From Halorussus halophilus (lineage in GTDB: Archaea; Halobacteriota; Halobacteria; Halobacteriales; Haladaptataceae): 64,000 nt of DNA. The stretch is taken from contig NZ_CP044523.1 in the NCBI RefSeq assembly GCF_008831545.1, forward strand, positions 1,736,001-1,800,000, given 5' to 3'. Numbering within the stretch: position 1 is the first letter of the stretch; the number at the start of each line of letters is the position of its first letter. The translations under genes and the position numbers were made by a program. The notes beneath the pieces were generated by a model that searched no databases, had not been told where the DNA came from, and saw nothing but the letters and a program-made list of their open reading frames with translations. Positions 34,902 through 44,144 of this stretch are shown piece after piece.

Positions 34902-36842
34902 ATGTCTGCCACAGAGTACTCTGAACCAACCTACGACATTCAGTGGAGTACCTACTTCACCGTCGGTGAAGACGCTCCTGCTTATCACGTCGCTCTCAAA
35001 TACAAGCGAACAGCGAGCGATGGGCCGGGTATTCACGGCCTCATCGGAGACCTCTACTTCGATGGTACACCCCCAGATACACGTGCCCGGTGGCATCACA
35101 ACCACACACCTCTCCTCGCGTGGCTTCGCGCTCATATTCTCCGTTTAGCGTTGGATTGGGGGGAAACACACCTCGAACGCTACTTCGAGGAGAACCCAAG
35201 AATGGCGCTTGATTACGGGTTCTACAAATGTGACATCGGCGTAGACGGACGGCCTATCGGTGGGTCGCTTTGTCCACGCCCACCGAGGCAGTCTCGACTC
35301 TGGGAGATGTGGAACAAGAAATTCACCGACGACCACCGTGATTTCTGCAAGACTGTTGCGGTGGAACTCCTTGGACTTGCCCGTGACAACGGAATCCCAG
35401 CACCCGATGCCGTGTTTCAGCCCGAAGAGACAGAGGCGACCAGCGAGCGGTCAGAAATTCGCCTCATCGCAGAGAAGACCGAGGAGGTCTGGAGACAGGC
35501 GAAACCATTCGTGACCGACTGCTTCAGTCTCAAGCGCGGCCAGAATTGGCAGATACACGAGAATGCCTTCTGGGAACAGCATACGTACATGGGGATGCGT
35601 GAGGACATGTACGCCCGTGGTGGACATCGTTCGTTTATACACGATACGTCTCGCACCTATGATGAGACGCCCACCGGCTCAACTCACCGCTACCAGCTAG
35701 GCAAGCTCAGCGTCGAAGAAATCCGCTCGATGCTTCGGAATACGACCCGAATGCTCATCGCCCGTGCCCGGCACAACTCCGAACTGGTCGGCAAGCTCTG
35801 GGCGGCCATCGACGTGACCAAGGGATTCGAGTTCACGGGCGACCTCGATGGCTACGAGGATGAGATTCTCGGGTATTCCGATGGGAAACCGTACTACCAG
35901 TGGGCGGTCATCAAACTCGTCGGCTTCGACATCCCGCTCATCCTTGACGCCATTCCTCGCGTAAGAGGGCAGTCAAAGGACGAAATCGTAGACGAGTTAC
36001 TGACTCACGCGACAGACATGGTGGACGACCTCGACCTCGTAATGATGGACAGGGAGTTCGATAGCGCGGGCGTCAAGGACACCTGTGAGACTCATGGCGT
36101 CCACTACCTCAATCCGACGCGCATCTTTAATGGGAGTGACGAGGCGGCCACTATCGACTGGATGCTCCGCAACGACGAATACTTCCACGTCACTGAGGAG
36201 GACACGCCAGACGGAGTGCCCTCTCGGAAGCAGATTTACCTTCCAAAGCGAACCGGCTCAGACGAGGATGTTTCGGAGGAGAGCGAAGCAGAGACCGAGG
36301 GAGAGGAGGTTTCAGATGTGCGGCAGGAGATGCTTGACGAGTGGGGTTTCGAGAACGATGATTTGGATGAGGGCACGGAATCCCCGTTTGCTCGGCTCCT
36401 CGCGGACATCCGTCGTGACGAAGAAACTCGCAAGCGCCTAGCGACTACCAAGGATGACAAAGCGAGGGAAGGCCCCGGCATCGTCGTGTTCGAGACGAAT
36501 CACCCGTATGTGACAGCACAAGACGCCGACGGCCAGCGGATGGATGGGAAAGCGTTCATCCACATGGTTGAGCGGATGGTACGTCGTTATCGGCATCGCT
36601 GGGGTATCGAGAACGGTTTCAAGAAGCTCAAGCACTTCATGGTGCGGACGACCTCGAAGGAGCGCAACTATCGGTTCTTCAACTTCGCGTTCGCGTGCGT
36701 GCTGTACAACGTGTGGCGGTTGGTTGACTTACTGGTGAAGCTCGCACTCGAAGGCGAGAATAGTGCGTACAAACCGCGTGTTGACGCGAATCAGTTCCTC
36801 ACAGTGGCGAAGAAATACTACGGACTCGACCCGCCTGACTAA
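34902..36842 (+). CDS. IS4-superfamily DDE transposase
   Basis: This 646-residue transposase ends in the IS4 Y-R-E-K signature YRHRWGIENGFKKLK (Y-x2-R-x3-E-x6-K). The catalytic Asp residues appear in AAIDVTKGFEF (first Asp region) and VMMDREFDSAGV (second). A 50-residue acidic insert (about 445-500) separates the last two blocks. The frame is intact, so the element could be active. The gene is lower in GC than the surroundings. Confidence 0.88.
   Translation: MSATEYSEPTYDIQWSTYFTVGEDAPAYHVALKYKRTASDGPGIHGLIGDLYFDGTPPDTRARWHHNHTPLLAWLRAHILRLALDWGETHLERYFEENPRMALDYGFYKCDIGVDGRPIGGSLCPRPPRQSRLWEMWNKKFTDDHRDFCKTVAVELLGLARDNGIPAPDAVFQPEETEATSERSEIRLIAEKTEEVWRQAKPFVTDCFSLKRGQNWQIHENAFWEQHTYMGMREDMYARGGHRSFIHDTSRTYDETPTGSTHRYQLGKLSVEEIRSMLRNTTRMLIARARHNSELVGKLWAAIDVTKGFEFTGDLDGYEDEILGYSDGKPYYQWAVIKLVGFDIPLILDAIPRVRGQSKDEIVDELLTHATDMVDDLDLVMMDREFDSAGVKDTCETHGVHYLNPTRIFNGSDEAATIDWMLRNDEYFHVTEEDTPDGVPSRKQIYLPKRTGSDEDVSEESEAETEGEEVSDVRQEMLDEWGFENDDLDEGTESPFARLLADIRRDEETRKRLATTKDDKAREGPGIVVFETNHPYVTAQDADGQRMDGKAFIHMVERMVRRYRHRWGIENGFKKLKHFMVRTTSKERNYRFFNFAFACVLYNVWRLVDLLVKLALEGENSAYKPRVDANQFLTVAKKYYGLDPPD
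34902..36842 (+). mobile_element. Insertion sequence (IS4-like), ends not found
   Basis: Only the transposase span can be supported. I compared about 130 bp upstream with about 200 bp downstream and found no convincing terminal inverted repeat or target duplication. A hairpin CCGCCCGCT/AGCGGCGG just after the stop (about 36863-36883) may be a terminator. The downstream gap to 37053 holds no gene. Confidence 0.6.
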
Positions 36843-37053
36843 CCAAGAGTCGCTCCGTGACCGCCCGCTTGTGAGCGGCGGCACTGTCTTACGCCCTTTC
36901 ATTTCGGTTCATTTCTGGGTGACTTTGAGATGACGACCCGAATCCGGTTACACCTCCATTTACCACGGTGGCTCAGAGTACAGAAGAAAGGGCTATCCTA
37001 CCGATTATTTGGGCACCTAGCCGACCTCAGGTGGTCCGAATCGAACCGCTCGG

Positions 37054-37953
37054 TCAGTGAATCGCGATTTCCGTCTCGGAGTCGTCGGTGGCGAACAGTT
37101 CCTTCGCGTGCTCCGCTATCTCGCCCGATTCCTCGTAGTTCTCCATCAGCACCGTCTCGCTGGGGAACAGTTCCTCGCCGACGACCAGACCGTGTTCTCG
37201 GGCGGTCGAACCGGTCACGGTCAGGTAGACGCCGACGCCGTCCTCGGCGATAGCGGCCTCCTCTTCTTCGTCCTCGACGGGATACGAGAAGTCCAGCGAT
37301 TCGGTGTTTCGCGTGCCGAGGACGGCCTCCACGAGTCGCTCGTAGCGCGGCGAGATACAGAGCGGGCCTTCGTAGTTAGCGAGAAAGTCACGCGTCGGCT
37401 GTTCGCCCTGCGGGAGCGACTCGGGTGTCGCCATCAGCGTGTGGTACACCGTATCGCCCATCCCGGCGACGACTCGAACGTCCGTGTCGTGGGGGTCGAT
37501 ACGGGCGTTCACGTCGGCAATTCTCGTCAGCGGGTCCGGACGGAGTCCGACGACCTCTTCCAGAACGAGGTCCGCACTGTCGAACCCGAGCGCGAACTCG
37601 TGCTTGCGGAGCGCACGAAACGGTTCCTCACGGCCGACGAGTCGAAGATTCACGTCGCCGACAGGCACCGTGACGCTGTCGAAGACGATACGCCGCGGTT
37701 TGCCCGCTCGGTCGTCACAGAGTACCGTGAAGTCGGGCTTGGTCTCCTCTTCCGGCGTGCTGTAGTCCGCGAGGCGTTCGTACGCGCCGTGCTCGGCCAC
37801 CTGCGAGCCTTTCGTCACTGCCTTCTCGTAACGGAGCGTCGAGATGATTTCGTCGGCGACCTGCTGGGCGTCACCCTCGTCGGCGACGCGCTGGAGGACT
37901 GCCTCCAGTGGCCGCCCCTTGCGCGGGACTGCGACCGGAATCGTCTCTGTCAT
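37054..37953 (-). CDS. HisG-like protein of unknown function
   Basis: The protein has 299 residues. The first strand IPVAVPRKGRPLEAVL resembles the start of ATP phosphoribosyltransferase (HisG), and GFDSADLVLEEVVGL and the two-lobed pattern fit a type-II periplasmic-binding-like fold. The HisG catalytic P-loop-like segment is not evident, so enzymatic identity is not claimed. A hisF gene lies 5 kb away, but they are not linked. It is cytoplasmic, with no signal. Treat it as a conserved haloarchaeal hypothetical. Confidence 0.65.
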   Translation of the reverse strand: MTETIPVAVPRKGRPLEAVLQRVADEGDAQQVADEIISTLRYEKAVTKGSQVAEHGAYERLADYSTPEEETKPDFTVLCDDRAGKPRRIVFDSVTVPVGDVNLRLVGREEPFRALRKHEFALGFDSADLVLEEVVGLRPDPLTRIADVNARIDPHDTDVRVVAGMGDTVYHTLMATPESLPQGEQPTRDFLANYEGPLCISPRYERLVEAVLGTRNTESLDFSYPVEDEEEEAAIAEDGVGVYLTVTGSTAREHGLVVGEELFPSETVLMENYEESGEIAEHAKELFATDDSETEIAIH

Positions 37954-38120
37954 TGTTCGGTCTCATGGACGGCGGGAGTAAACGCGTTGCGCTTCATAGC
38001 AGCGTATGCAAGTTTCTACACACTGTTAGTTACCAACGGTCCTCTCAGGAGGCGAGACGCCGATTACTCGGGGCCGTGCGAAGACTTGCAAACGCTACTA
38101 TCGAACAACGGTACGAGAAG

Positions 38121-39212
38121 TTACTCGTCGAAGCCGACGAACTCGAAGCGGGCACCGCCCGCTTGGCTCTCGTCCACGTAAATCCGCCAGTCGTGTGCGA
38201 CCGCGATTCGCCGGACGATAGAGAGTCCGAACCCAGTGCCGTCCGGTTCGGTCGAGTAGCCGCCTTCGAAGATAATCTCGCGCTCTTCTGGCGGGATGCC
38301 CGGCCCGTCGTCCTCCACGACGAGTCGGCTGTCGCTCACGGTGACGACGACTTCGCCGCCAGACGGCGCGGTCGTCGCTCCGTCTTCGACAGTTTCGTTC
38401 GTCGCGCCGTGTTCCACTGAGTTCCGGAACAGGTTCTCGAACAGCGCGCGGAGTCGTCGCCCGTCGGCGACGACGGTTCGGTCGGTTTCGACCCGCAGGT
38501 CCATCGCACCCGTCTCGACCGTCCCCCACGCTTCGCGGGCGACCTGCCCGATATCGACTGGCTCTCGGTCCGCGACGGTGTCGCCGCCGCGCGAGAGCGC
38601 CAGAACTTCCTCGACCAGTCGCTCCATTCGGTCGTGGGCACCCTCGATAGCTTCGAAGTGGTCGTCGTCGCCCGTCTCGCGGGCGAGATTGAGATGACCC
38701 TGTGCGACGTTCAGCGGGTTGCGAAGGTCGTGGGAGACGATGCCTGCGAACTCGTCCAGTCGATTCCGTTGCTCGGCCAACTGCTCCGTTCGGTATCGAA
38801 GGTGGCTGTGATACACGCCGAGTAGGCCCCCACCGAGAACGCCGACCGAGATTTTCGTCAGCACGATAGACGCAGGCTGCAACATCGACTGGCCCTGTAC
38901 GGACTGCAAGAGTGCGACCCAGCCGGTCAACAGTCCCATGACGATACCGCCCGCGAGACTCCAGAGGAAGACCACGTCGAGAAGTGCGCTCGGGAGTTCG
39001 GTCGTGCGGAGCCAGAGACCGAGTGCGACGACCAGCAGTGAGATTCCGATGGGAATGCTCGCGCCGACCAGGGCCGTCCACGAAAAGTCGCCACCGACGA
39101 ACAGATAACTCGCAGAGACGACCAGTAGCCCCCCGCCGAGAGTCACGACTGACCACCCGCGGGCGGGTGCGTCTTCGCGTGTGACTCCGGTTGTGTTGGA
39201 CCCTAGCGCCAT
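38121..39212 (-). CDS. Membrane histidine kinase
   Basis: The protein has 363 residues. Four N-terminal membrane helices (about 22-132) are followed directly by a HisKA H-box FAGIVSHDLRNPLNV (His161) and a HATPase with NLFRNSVEHG, VEDDGPGIPPEERE and GTGFGLSIVRRI. There is no PAS domain, so the membrane part is the likely sensor. No response regulator is next to it. It is followed by, or co-transcribed after, the coiled-coil protein with a 14-bp gap (39213-39226). Confidence 0.9.
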   Translation of the reverse strand: MALGSNTTGVTREDAPARGWSVVTLGGGLLVVSASYLFVGGDFSWTALVGASIPIGISLLVVALGLWLRTTELPSALLDVVFLWSLAGGIVMGLLTGWVALLQSVQGQSMLQPASIVLTKISVGVLGGGLLGVYHSHLRYRTEQLAEQRNRLDEFAGIVSHDLRNPLNVAQGHLNLARETGDDDHFEAIEGAHDRMERLVEEVLALSRGGDTVADREPVDIGQVAREAWGTVETGAMDLRVETDRTVVADGRRLRALFENLFRNSVEHGATNETVEDGATTAPSGGEVVVTVSDSRLVVEDDGPGIPPEEREIIFEGGYSTEPDGTGFGLSIVRRIAVAHDWRIYVDESQAGGARFEFVGFDE

Positions 39213-39226
39213 CTGTCTCGAAGCCT

Positions 39227-41197
39227 TCAGTTACCGAATACGTCGCTGAGTTGGTCGCGCCACGCGTGGATTCGCTCGATTTCGTCGTAGATGTCGCTGA
39301 TGTCGGCTTCCACGTCTTCGACCCGCGCTGTGAGGTTCGACTCTAGGGCGTCCACGTCGTCGGACAGCGAGGCGACTTCGTCGTGAATCGCTTCGATGTC
39401 CTCGCTCACGTCCTCGACGTTCTCCAACTCTTCGCGGACCGCTTCGAGTTCGGTGCGCACTTCGGACACGTCGGTCGTGTTCGCACCGACGAGGTCTTCT
39501 AGGTCGTTTAGCTGCGTCCGAACGTTCTCGACGTTCTCGCCGACGTCCTCCATCTCGTCGAGTTCCGACTGGACCGAGTCAATGCTCGCTCGAAGGTCGC
39601 CGACCGACCCGAGTTCGCTTTCGAGTTCAGAAACGTCTTCCTGCAACTCGCCGAGTTCGCCGACTTCTTCGCGGAGCGTCTCGACGCTGTCCAACTCGGA
39701 TTCGGCTTCGCGCAGGTCGCTCTCCAGTCGGTCCACGCTGCTCTCGACGCCGCCGAGGTCCTCTTGGACCGCTTCGAGGTCCGATTCGAGCGTGTCGAGT
39801 TCCTCTTCGGGAGCCACGTCGGCCAGTTCGCCTTCGAGTCGTTCGAGGTCCTCCCGAACCGATTCGAGGGCGTCTACGTCCGACTCGACGGCCGCGAGGT
39901 CGCTTTGGAGGTCGTCCACGCGCTCGTCGGTCTCGCCCGTCTCGGTGCGCACTGCCTGCACTTCGTCTTCGAAGGCTTGGATGTCGGCCCGGACCTGTGC
40001 GACGTCGCTCTCGAAGTCGTCCAGAATCTCCGTCGCCACGCCGTTCTCGTCGATGAACTCTTCGAGTGCTTCGGTGTACGCCGAGAGGTCCTCGACGCGC
40101 GACTGGAGGTGGCGGATGCGAACGTTGGTACTCTCGGGGGTTGCGATGTCCAACTCGCGCTGGAGAACTTGGAGGTCGTCGTCAGAAACCTCGCCCGCGC
40201 GAATTTCCTCGGCGAGCGTGGACGCGACGGTGCCCGGCGTCGGCGGGGAAACTTCCGGCTCTTCGACGGACTCCGCCTCGGCGTCGATGTCGGATTCGAG
40301 CGTCGGTTCGTCGTCGGCGGCTGCGCTGTCTTCGTCTGCGTCCTCTTCGCTCTCTTCGGGAGCGAGGAAGCTCTCCTGCTCTTCGGCGCTCTCGTCTTCG
40401 TCTCCGAGCAGGTCGTCGTCTGCGGACACCTCTTCGGTCTCCTCCTCGGTGGCCTCTGCGAGCGGGTCTCCTTCCTCTTCTGGGCCGGCCAGCGGGTCGG
40501 CGGCTTCGGCCTCGGCGAGTGGGTCGTCGGTTTCTGCAAGTGGGTCGTTATCTCCCTCTGCCTCTGCGAGCGGGTCGTCGTCGGCTTCTGCCAACGGGTC
40601 GTCCGCTTCAGCGAGTGGGTCCTCCGAGTCGTCGCCCTCGTCGTCGATGCCGAGTCCCTGCTCACCCGTGACTACGTCCCGGACGCGCCGACTCTCCTCT
40701 TCGGAGACGATGTCGGTGATGGTTTTGCCCTCGTTGCCGGACGGGCCGGTGAGTTCGCCCGTGTCCGATTCCGAGTCGAACTCCGTGCTCGCTTCCGAGT
40801 CCAGTTCGGGTTCCGACTCTCCAGCGTTCATCGTGACCGGCGACACCTCGTCGATGGTCGGCGAGCCGAGGAAGCCGTCGGGCGCGTCGTCGTCGGTGAG
40901 ACGGACGCCGTAGACAGTGACGAGTTCTTCTCCGGCTTCGAGCGTGCGCTCGAACTGTACGCGGTGGTCCTTGTAGGCGGTCCAGTTGTCGTTCTCGTAG
41001 TCGGGGTGGAACCCGACGTTGTCCATCGGGAACGACTCGGGGATGTTGTCAACGAGCCGGAAGTTCGTCTGCTCGTCTCGTTCCGAGCGGACGACGAATT
41101 TGATGGCTGGCACGGCGAACTCCTCACCCTCGAACGACTTCTCTACGACCACGTCGCTCTCCTCTGTGGTCACGACTTCGGTCAGATTGTCACTCAT
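39227..41197 (-). CDS. Highly acidic coiled-coil protein with DPLAEA repeats
   Basis: The protein has 656 residues from ATG 41197; a TATA-like TTTATAT is about 30 nt upstream. A compact N-terminal beta-rich domain (1-110: VVVEKSFEGEEFAVPAIKF, NIPESFPMDNVGFHPDYE) is followed by an extremely acidic linker with at least seven DPLAEA(D/E) units (about 200-260). A long coiled coil of about 300 residues (LESDLEAVQEDLGGVESSVD type) comes next, and an amphipathic end WRDQLSDVFGN. There is no signal or membrane helix. The architecture suggests a cytoplasmic scaffold, possibly reporting to the adjacent kinase. Family not named. Confidence 0.78.
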   Translation of the reverse strand: MSDNLTEVVTTEESDVVVEKSFEGEEFAVPAIKFVVRSERDEQTNFRLVDNIPESFPMDNVGFHPDYENDNWTAYKDHRVQFERTLEAGEELVTVYGVRLTDDDAPDGFLGSPTIDEVSPVTMNAGESEPELDSEASTEFDSESDTGELTGPSGNEGKTITDIVSEEESRRVRDVVTGEQGLGIDDEGDDSEDPLAEADDPLAEADDDPLAEAEGDNDPLAETDDPLAEAEAADPLAGPEEEGDPLAEATEEETEEVSADDDLLGDEDESAEEQESFLAPEESEEDADEDSAAADDEPTLESDIDAEAESVEEPEVSPPTPGTVASTLAEEIRAGEVSDDDLQVLQRELDIATPESTNVRIRHLQSRVEDLSAYTEALEEFIDENGVATEILDDFESDVAQVRADIQAFEDEVQAVRTETGETDERVDDLQSDLAAVESDVDALESVREDLERLEGELADVAPEEELDTLESDLEAVQEDLGGVESSVDRLESDLREAESELDSVETLREEVGELGELQEDVSELESELGSVGDLRASIDSVQSELDEMEDVGENVENVRTQLNDLEDLVGANTTDVSEVRTELEAVREELENVEDVSEDIEAIHDEVASLSDDVDALESNLTARVEDVEADISDIYDEIERIHAWRDQLSDVFGN

Positions 41198-41337
41198 ACG
41201 ATTCACATCCCATAACTTCCATATAAATCACACGCCGATAGGACGAGGAACTGACGTGAAATGCGAGTGTGGACGTAAATTCCGCGTGTGAATAGTTATC
41301 GGGTAGGCATTTGGAACTGGAGGCCGTAGCTACCGCC

Positions 41338-42288
41338 ATGACGCTCCTCGCTGGAACGTGGGACGGGGTGTATCGAACAACTGGGCCCCGGTTCGACGCG
41401 GCCGAACAGGTACTCGACTGCGGCCGGGTCCTCCGCGTCCGTCAGTTCGACGCCTTCGACGGCGTGTTCGCCGCGACAAAGTCGGGACTCTACCACTCGA
41501 CGGACGACGGCGATTCGTGGACGGACCTCGACGTGCCGCGCGAAGAAGTGTACTCGGTGGTCGGCAGTCCCGACGGCGACCGACTCTACGCGGGCACGCA
41601 TCCCGCGCACCTCTACGTCTCCGAGAGTGGCGAAGAGAGAGAAGATGACAGTCGCTCGTGGCGCGAGTTGGAGTCGTTCCAAGACCTCCCCTCGCGCGAG
41701 GAGTGGTACACGCCGCGCCACCGCAACGAGGCACACGTTCGGAGTCTGGGCGCGCACCTGGACGTACCAGAGCGCGTGATAGCAGGCGTGGAAGTCGGCG
41801 GTGTCCACGTGAGCGACGACAGGGGTGAGACGTGGGAAGAGCGCAAGGACGGAGTCCACGACGACGTACACCACGTACTCGTGCGCGGGCCGGACCACTA
41901 CGTGGCTTCCTGTGGCGGTGGCCTCTATCGGACACGAGATGCTGGCGAGAGTTGGACGCGCCTCGACGACAGCCTCGACCAGACGTACTTCCGCGAAGCG
42001 TTCGCGCACGACGGCGTGCTGTACGCCGCGGCGGCGCGCTCCTCGCCGGGCACGTGGCGCGGCGAGCGCGGCGCGGACGCCGCGCTCTTCGAGTCTGTGG
42101 ACGACGGGGATAGCTTTGACGTGGTCGAGTACCCCGGCCACCCCGAGGAAGTCGTGCTGTCGTGGACGGTCGGAGATGATACTATCGTCGCCGGGACAAA
42201 CGACGGTGGCGTGATTCTCCGCGACGGTGGAGAGTGGGTCGAAGGCGGCCGGGTCGAGGCTGGGGTTGCGGCGCTCTGCGCGTTGTAG
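41338..42288 (+). CDS. BNR/sortilin-like beta-propeller protein
   Basis: The protein has 316 residues from ATG 41338. Repeated BNR-type units are visible: GLYHSTDDGDSWTDLD, GVHVSDDRGETWEERK, GLYRTRDAGESWTRLD and ALFESVDDGDSFDVV. These Asp-box hairpins build a six- or seven-bladed propeller. No signal peptide is present, so it is cytoplasmic or unconventional. The catalytic role of sialidases is not implied; function is unknown. Its stop codon lies in a 16-bp tandem duplication. Confidence 0.85.
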   Translation: MTLLAGTWDGVYRTTGPRFDAAEQVLDCGRVLRVRQFDAFDGVFAATKSGLYHSTDDGDSWTDLDVPREEVYSVVGSPDGDRLYAGTHPAHLYVSESGEEREDDSRSWRELESFQDLPSREEWYTPRHRNEAHVRSLGAHLDVPERVIAGVEVGGVHVSDDRGETWEERKDGVHDDVHHVLVRGPDHYVASCGGGLYRTRDAGESWTRLDDSLDQTYFREAFAHDGVLYAAAARSSPGTWRGERGADAALFESVDDGDSFDVVEYPGHPEEVVLSWTVGDDTIVAGTNDGGVILRDGGEWVEGGRVEAGVAALCAL

Positions 42289-42306
42289 GTTCTGCGCGTT
42301 GTAGAG
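42275..42306. repeat. 16-bp tandem duplication across a stop codon
   Basis: TCTGCGCGTTGTAGGT is followed at once by a copy differing in its last two bases. The first unit contains the TAG stop of the BNR-like gene (42286-42288). Confidence 0.8.
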
Positions 42307-42368
42307 TTGTGATTGTGCGCGCGTAGCGTCGTGACTCGATTAGGGGGCACAGCCCTTTCAGGGTAGTC

Positions 42369-42485
42369 GGACTGGCGGATTACGAGGTCGAAGACACTGC
42401 TGACTGACTCGCCAGCTATCTGCTCGCAACCGCGCGAAACGTCCGGGGAGAGTTGGCTTTGGTTTCGTATTTGAATGTATGGGTG
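42369..42485 (+). repeat. Intergenic module 2, divergent copy
   Basis: It shares GACTGGCGG on the left and AACGTCCGGGG...GAGTTGG...TTCGTATTTGAA on the right with the module at 30131-30200 and, inverted, at 11847-11906. The hairpin interior is replaced by unrelated sequence. What follows (42480-42530) looks like a decayed core copy. The 42289-42727 gap holds no gene. Confidence 0.6.
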
Positions 42486-42727
42486 GAGTGCTGTAGCAGT
42501 GTTCTGCTCGGAGTACGGACCTGACTACAACGGACAGGCCTATCTATCTCCAAAACGCTCGATGCCTCCTTCCACCGATAACGCCCGGCTAAATATCCGA
42601 CAGGTGGTCTTCCTGAGCGAAGCGAAGGAAGGCTCTTCGGACGCGGTTTGTCCGACGGCGGACTGACAGGGGCCGGGCGCTTTCGGAGAAACTGCGGTTG
42701 CTCTGCCTGTCACGGCAGTAACGAACG

Positions 42728-42922
42728 CGGTGAAGCTAGCTATTCCCGAAACCTGTGAGAAACCGCCCAGCACCGCGACCGCACCGCAAGACCCACGTCC
42801 TCCCCACCCGACTGCGCGACTCAGTACGAACGGCGCGACGAGTCGCGCCGTTCGGGCCTCCTTGCTCGTCCCTCGCGCAGGCCGGCGCGACTCAAACAAC
42901 GAGTCGCGCCAGCGCGCGCCGG
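42728..42922 (+). repeat. Dispersed mosaic intergenic element, copy C
   Basis: The core GCGGTGAAGCTAGCTATTCC...CTCCCCACCCGACTGCG is followed by a perfect 12-bp hairpin (42828-42853, arms GAACGGCGCGAC, 2-nt loop). A TGCTCGTCCCTCGCGCAGG block and a second hairpin come next (42893-42910 region, arms GGCGCGACTC, 7-nt loop), then AGCGCGCGCCGG. It is the best-matched partner of copy D1. Confidence 0.8.
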
Positions 42923-42984
42923 ATGGGGTAGCCACTGGCTCGAAACCACTACTCACCAGTATCGAAACCCAAGAAATCCGTATT

Positions 42985-43170
42985 TCAGACCGCGAGAAAC
43001 GGAACGACGAACGCGACGAGTACGCCGACGACCATCACCGCGAAGCCGATGCCGACTTGTGACATCGAAAAGTCCTGCATCGGGGAGGTCACGCGGTCGA
43101 GTCCCTCTACGTCGTGGCCGTGCTCGTCACCGCTGTGTGCGTCGTCGTGTGCGTCAGTGTGGTCGTCCAT
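42985..43170 (-). CDS. Small single-helix membrane protein, His-rich (DUF7550-like)
   Basis: This 61-residue protein has an N-terminal His/Asp-rich arm (MDDHTDAHDDAHSGDEHGHD), then RVTSPMQDFSMSQVGIGF and one C-terminal membrane helix. The His-rich arm may bind a divalent metal. The organisation matches the small haloarchaeal DUF7550 proteins, and short conserved members of this kind are common. It is divergent from hisF. Function is unknown. Confidence 0.72.
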   Translation of the reverse strand: MDDHTDAHDDAHSGDEHGHDVEGLDRVTSPMQDFSMSQVGIGFAVMVVGVLVAFVVPFLAV

Positions 43171-43269
43171 AGCAGAGCGTTGTAGCGGTGGTCACTTAAT
43201 TTCGTCTGTCTTGGAATCTGCCGCAGTCGAAACCGTCAAACGGCGTTCGGACGAAGTTTCGCCCAACGA

Positions 43270-44085
43270 ATGACCCTCACGAAGCGAATCATCCCTTGCA
43301 TCGACGTGGACGTAGACGACGAGGGCAACCCCGCCGTCTACACCGGCGTCAACTTCGAGGACTTAGAGTACACCGGCGACCCCGTGGAGATGGCGCGGGC
43401 CTACAACGAGGCCGGGGCCGACGAGTTCGTCTTCCTCGACATCACCGCCTCCGCGGAAGGCCGCGAGACGATGCTCGACACCGTCTCGAAAGTCGCCGAC
43501 GAGGTGTTCATCCCGCTGACCGTCGGTGGCGGCATCCGAACGACGGCAGACATCAAAGAAACGCTACGCGCAGGCGCGGACAAGGTCTCGATCAATTCCG
43601 GCGCGATTGCGAACCCCGACCTCATCGAGGAGGGCGCGGCGGCGTTCGGTAGCCAGTGCATCGTCATCTCCGTGGACGCGCGCCGCCGATTCGACGAGCA
43701 GGGCGAACACTACGCCGAGGTAGACGGCGAGTCCTGCTGGTTCGAGTGTACAGTCAAAGGGGGCCGCGAAGGCACCGGACTCGACGTGGTGGAGTGGTCG
43801 AAAGAAGCAGAGGAACGGGGCGCAGGCGAGTTGTTCGTCAACTCCATCGACGCCGACGGGACGAAAGACGGCTACGACATCCCGCTGACGAAGGCCGTCT
43901 GCGACGCGGTCAGTACGCCCGTCATTGCCTCTTCGGGATGCGGCGGCCCGGAGGACATGTACGAGGTGTTCACCGACGCAGGCGCAGACGCCGGACTCGC
44001 GGCCTCTATCTTCCACTTCGGCGAGTACTCGATTCGGGACGTGAAGGAGTATCTCGACCAGCGCGGCGTCCCAGTGCGACTCTGA
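43270..44085 (+). CDS. hisF: Imidazole glycerol phosphate synthase subunit HisF
   Basis: This 271-residue TIM barrel has [11 protein letters not shown] (first catalytic Asp), the phosphate-binding VGGGIR, the second catalytic Asp in [24 protein letters not shown] and the C-terminal ASSGCGG. It is the cyclase half of IGP synthase, the fifth step of histidine synthesis, which pairs with HisH (not in window). The length is normal and the gene is stand-alone. Confidence 0.95.
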   Translation: MTLTKRIIPCIDVDVDDEGNPAVYTGVNFEDLEYTGDPVEMARAYNEAGADEFVFLDITASAEGRETMLDTVSKVADEVFIPLTVGGGIRTTADIKETLRAGADKVSINSGAIANPDLIEEGAAAFGSQCIVISVDARRRFDEQGEHYAEVDGESCWFECTVKGGREGTGLDVVEWSKEAEERGAGELFVNSIDADGTKDGYDIPLTKAVCDAVSTPVIASSGCGGPEDMYEVFTDAGADAGLAASIFHFGEYSIRDVKEYLDQRGVPVRL

Positions 44086-44144
44086 AAGAGACGCGGACGA
44101 TTCGGTCTCGCTTCGTTTGCTCTTCTTCGTATTCGCCTCTTGCG

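Noticed and set aside
39396-41215. Long plus-strand frames opposite the acidic coiled-coil gene (up to 505 residues)
   Set aside because: Serine- or Phe/Val-rich low-complexity translations are just the complement of D/E-rich repeats.
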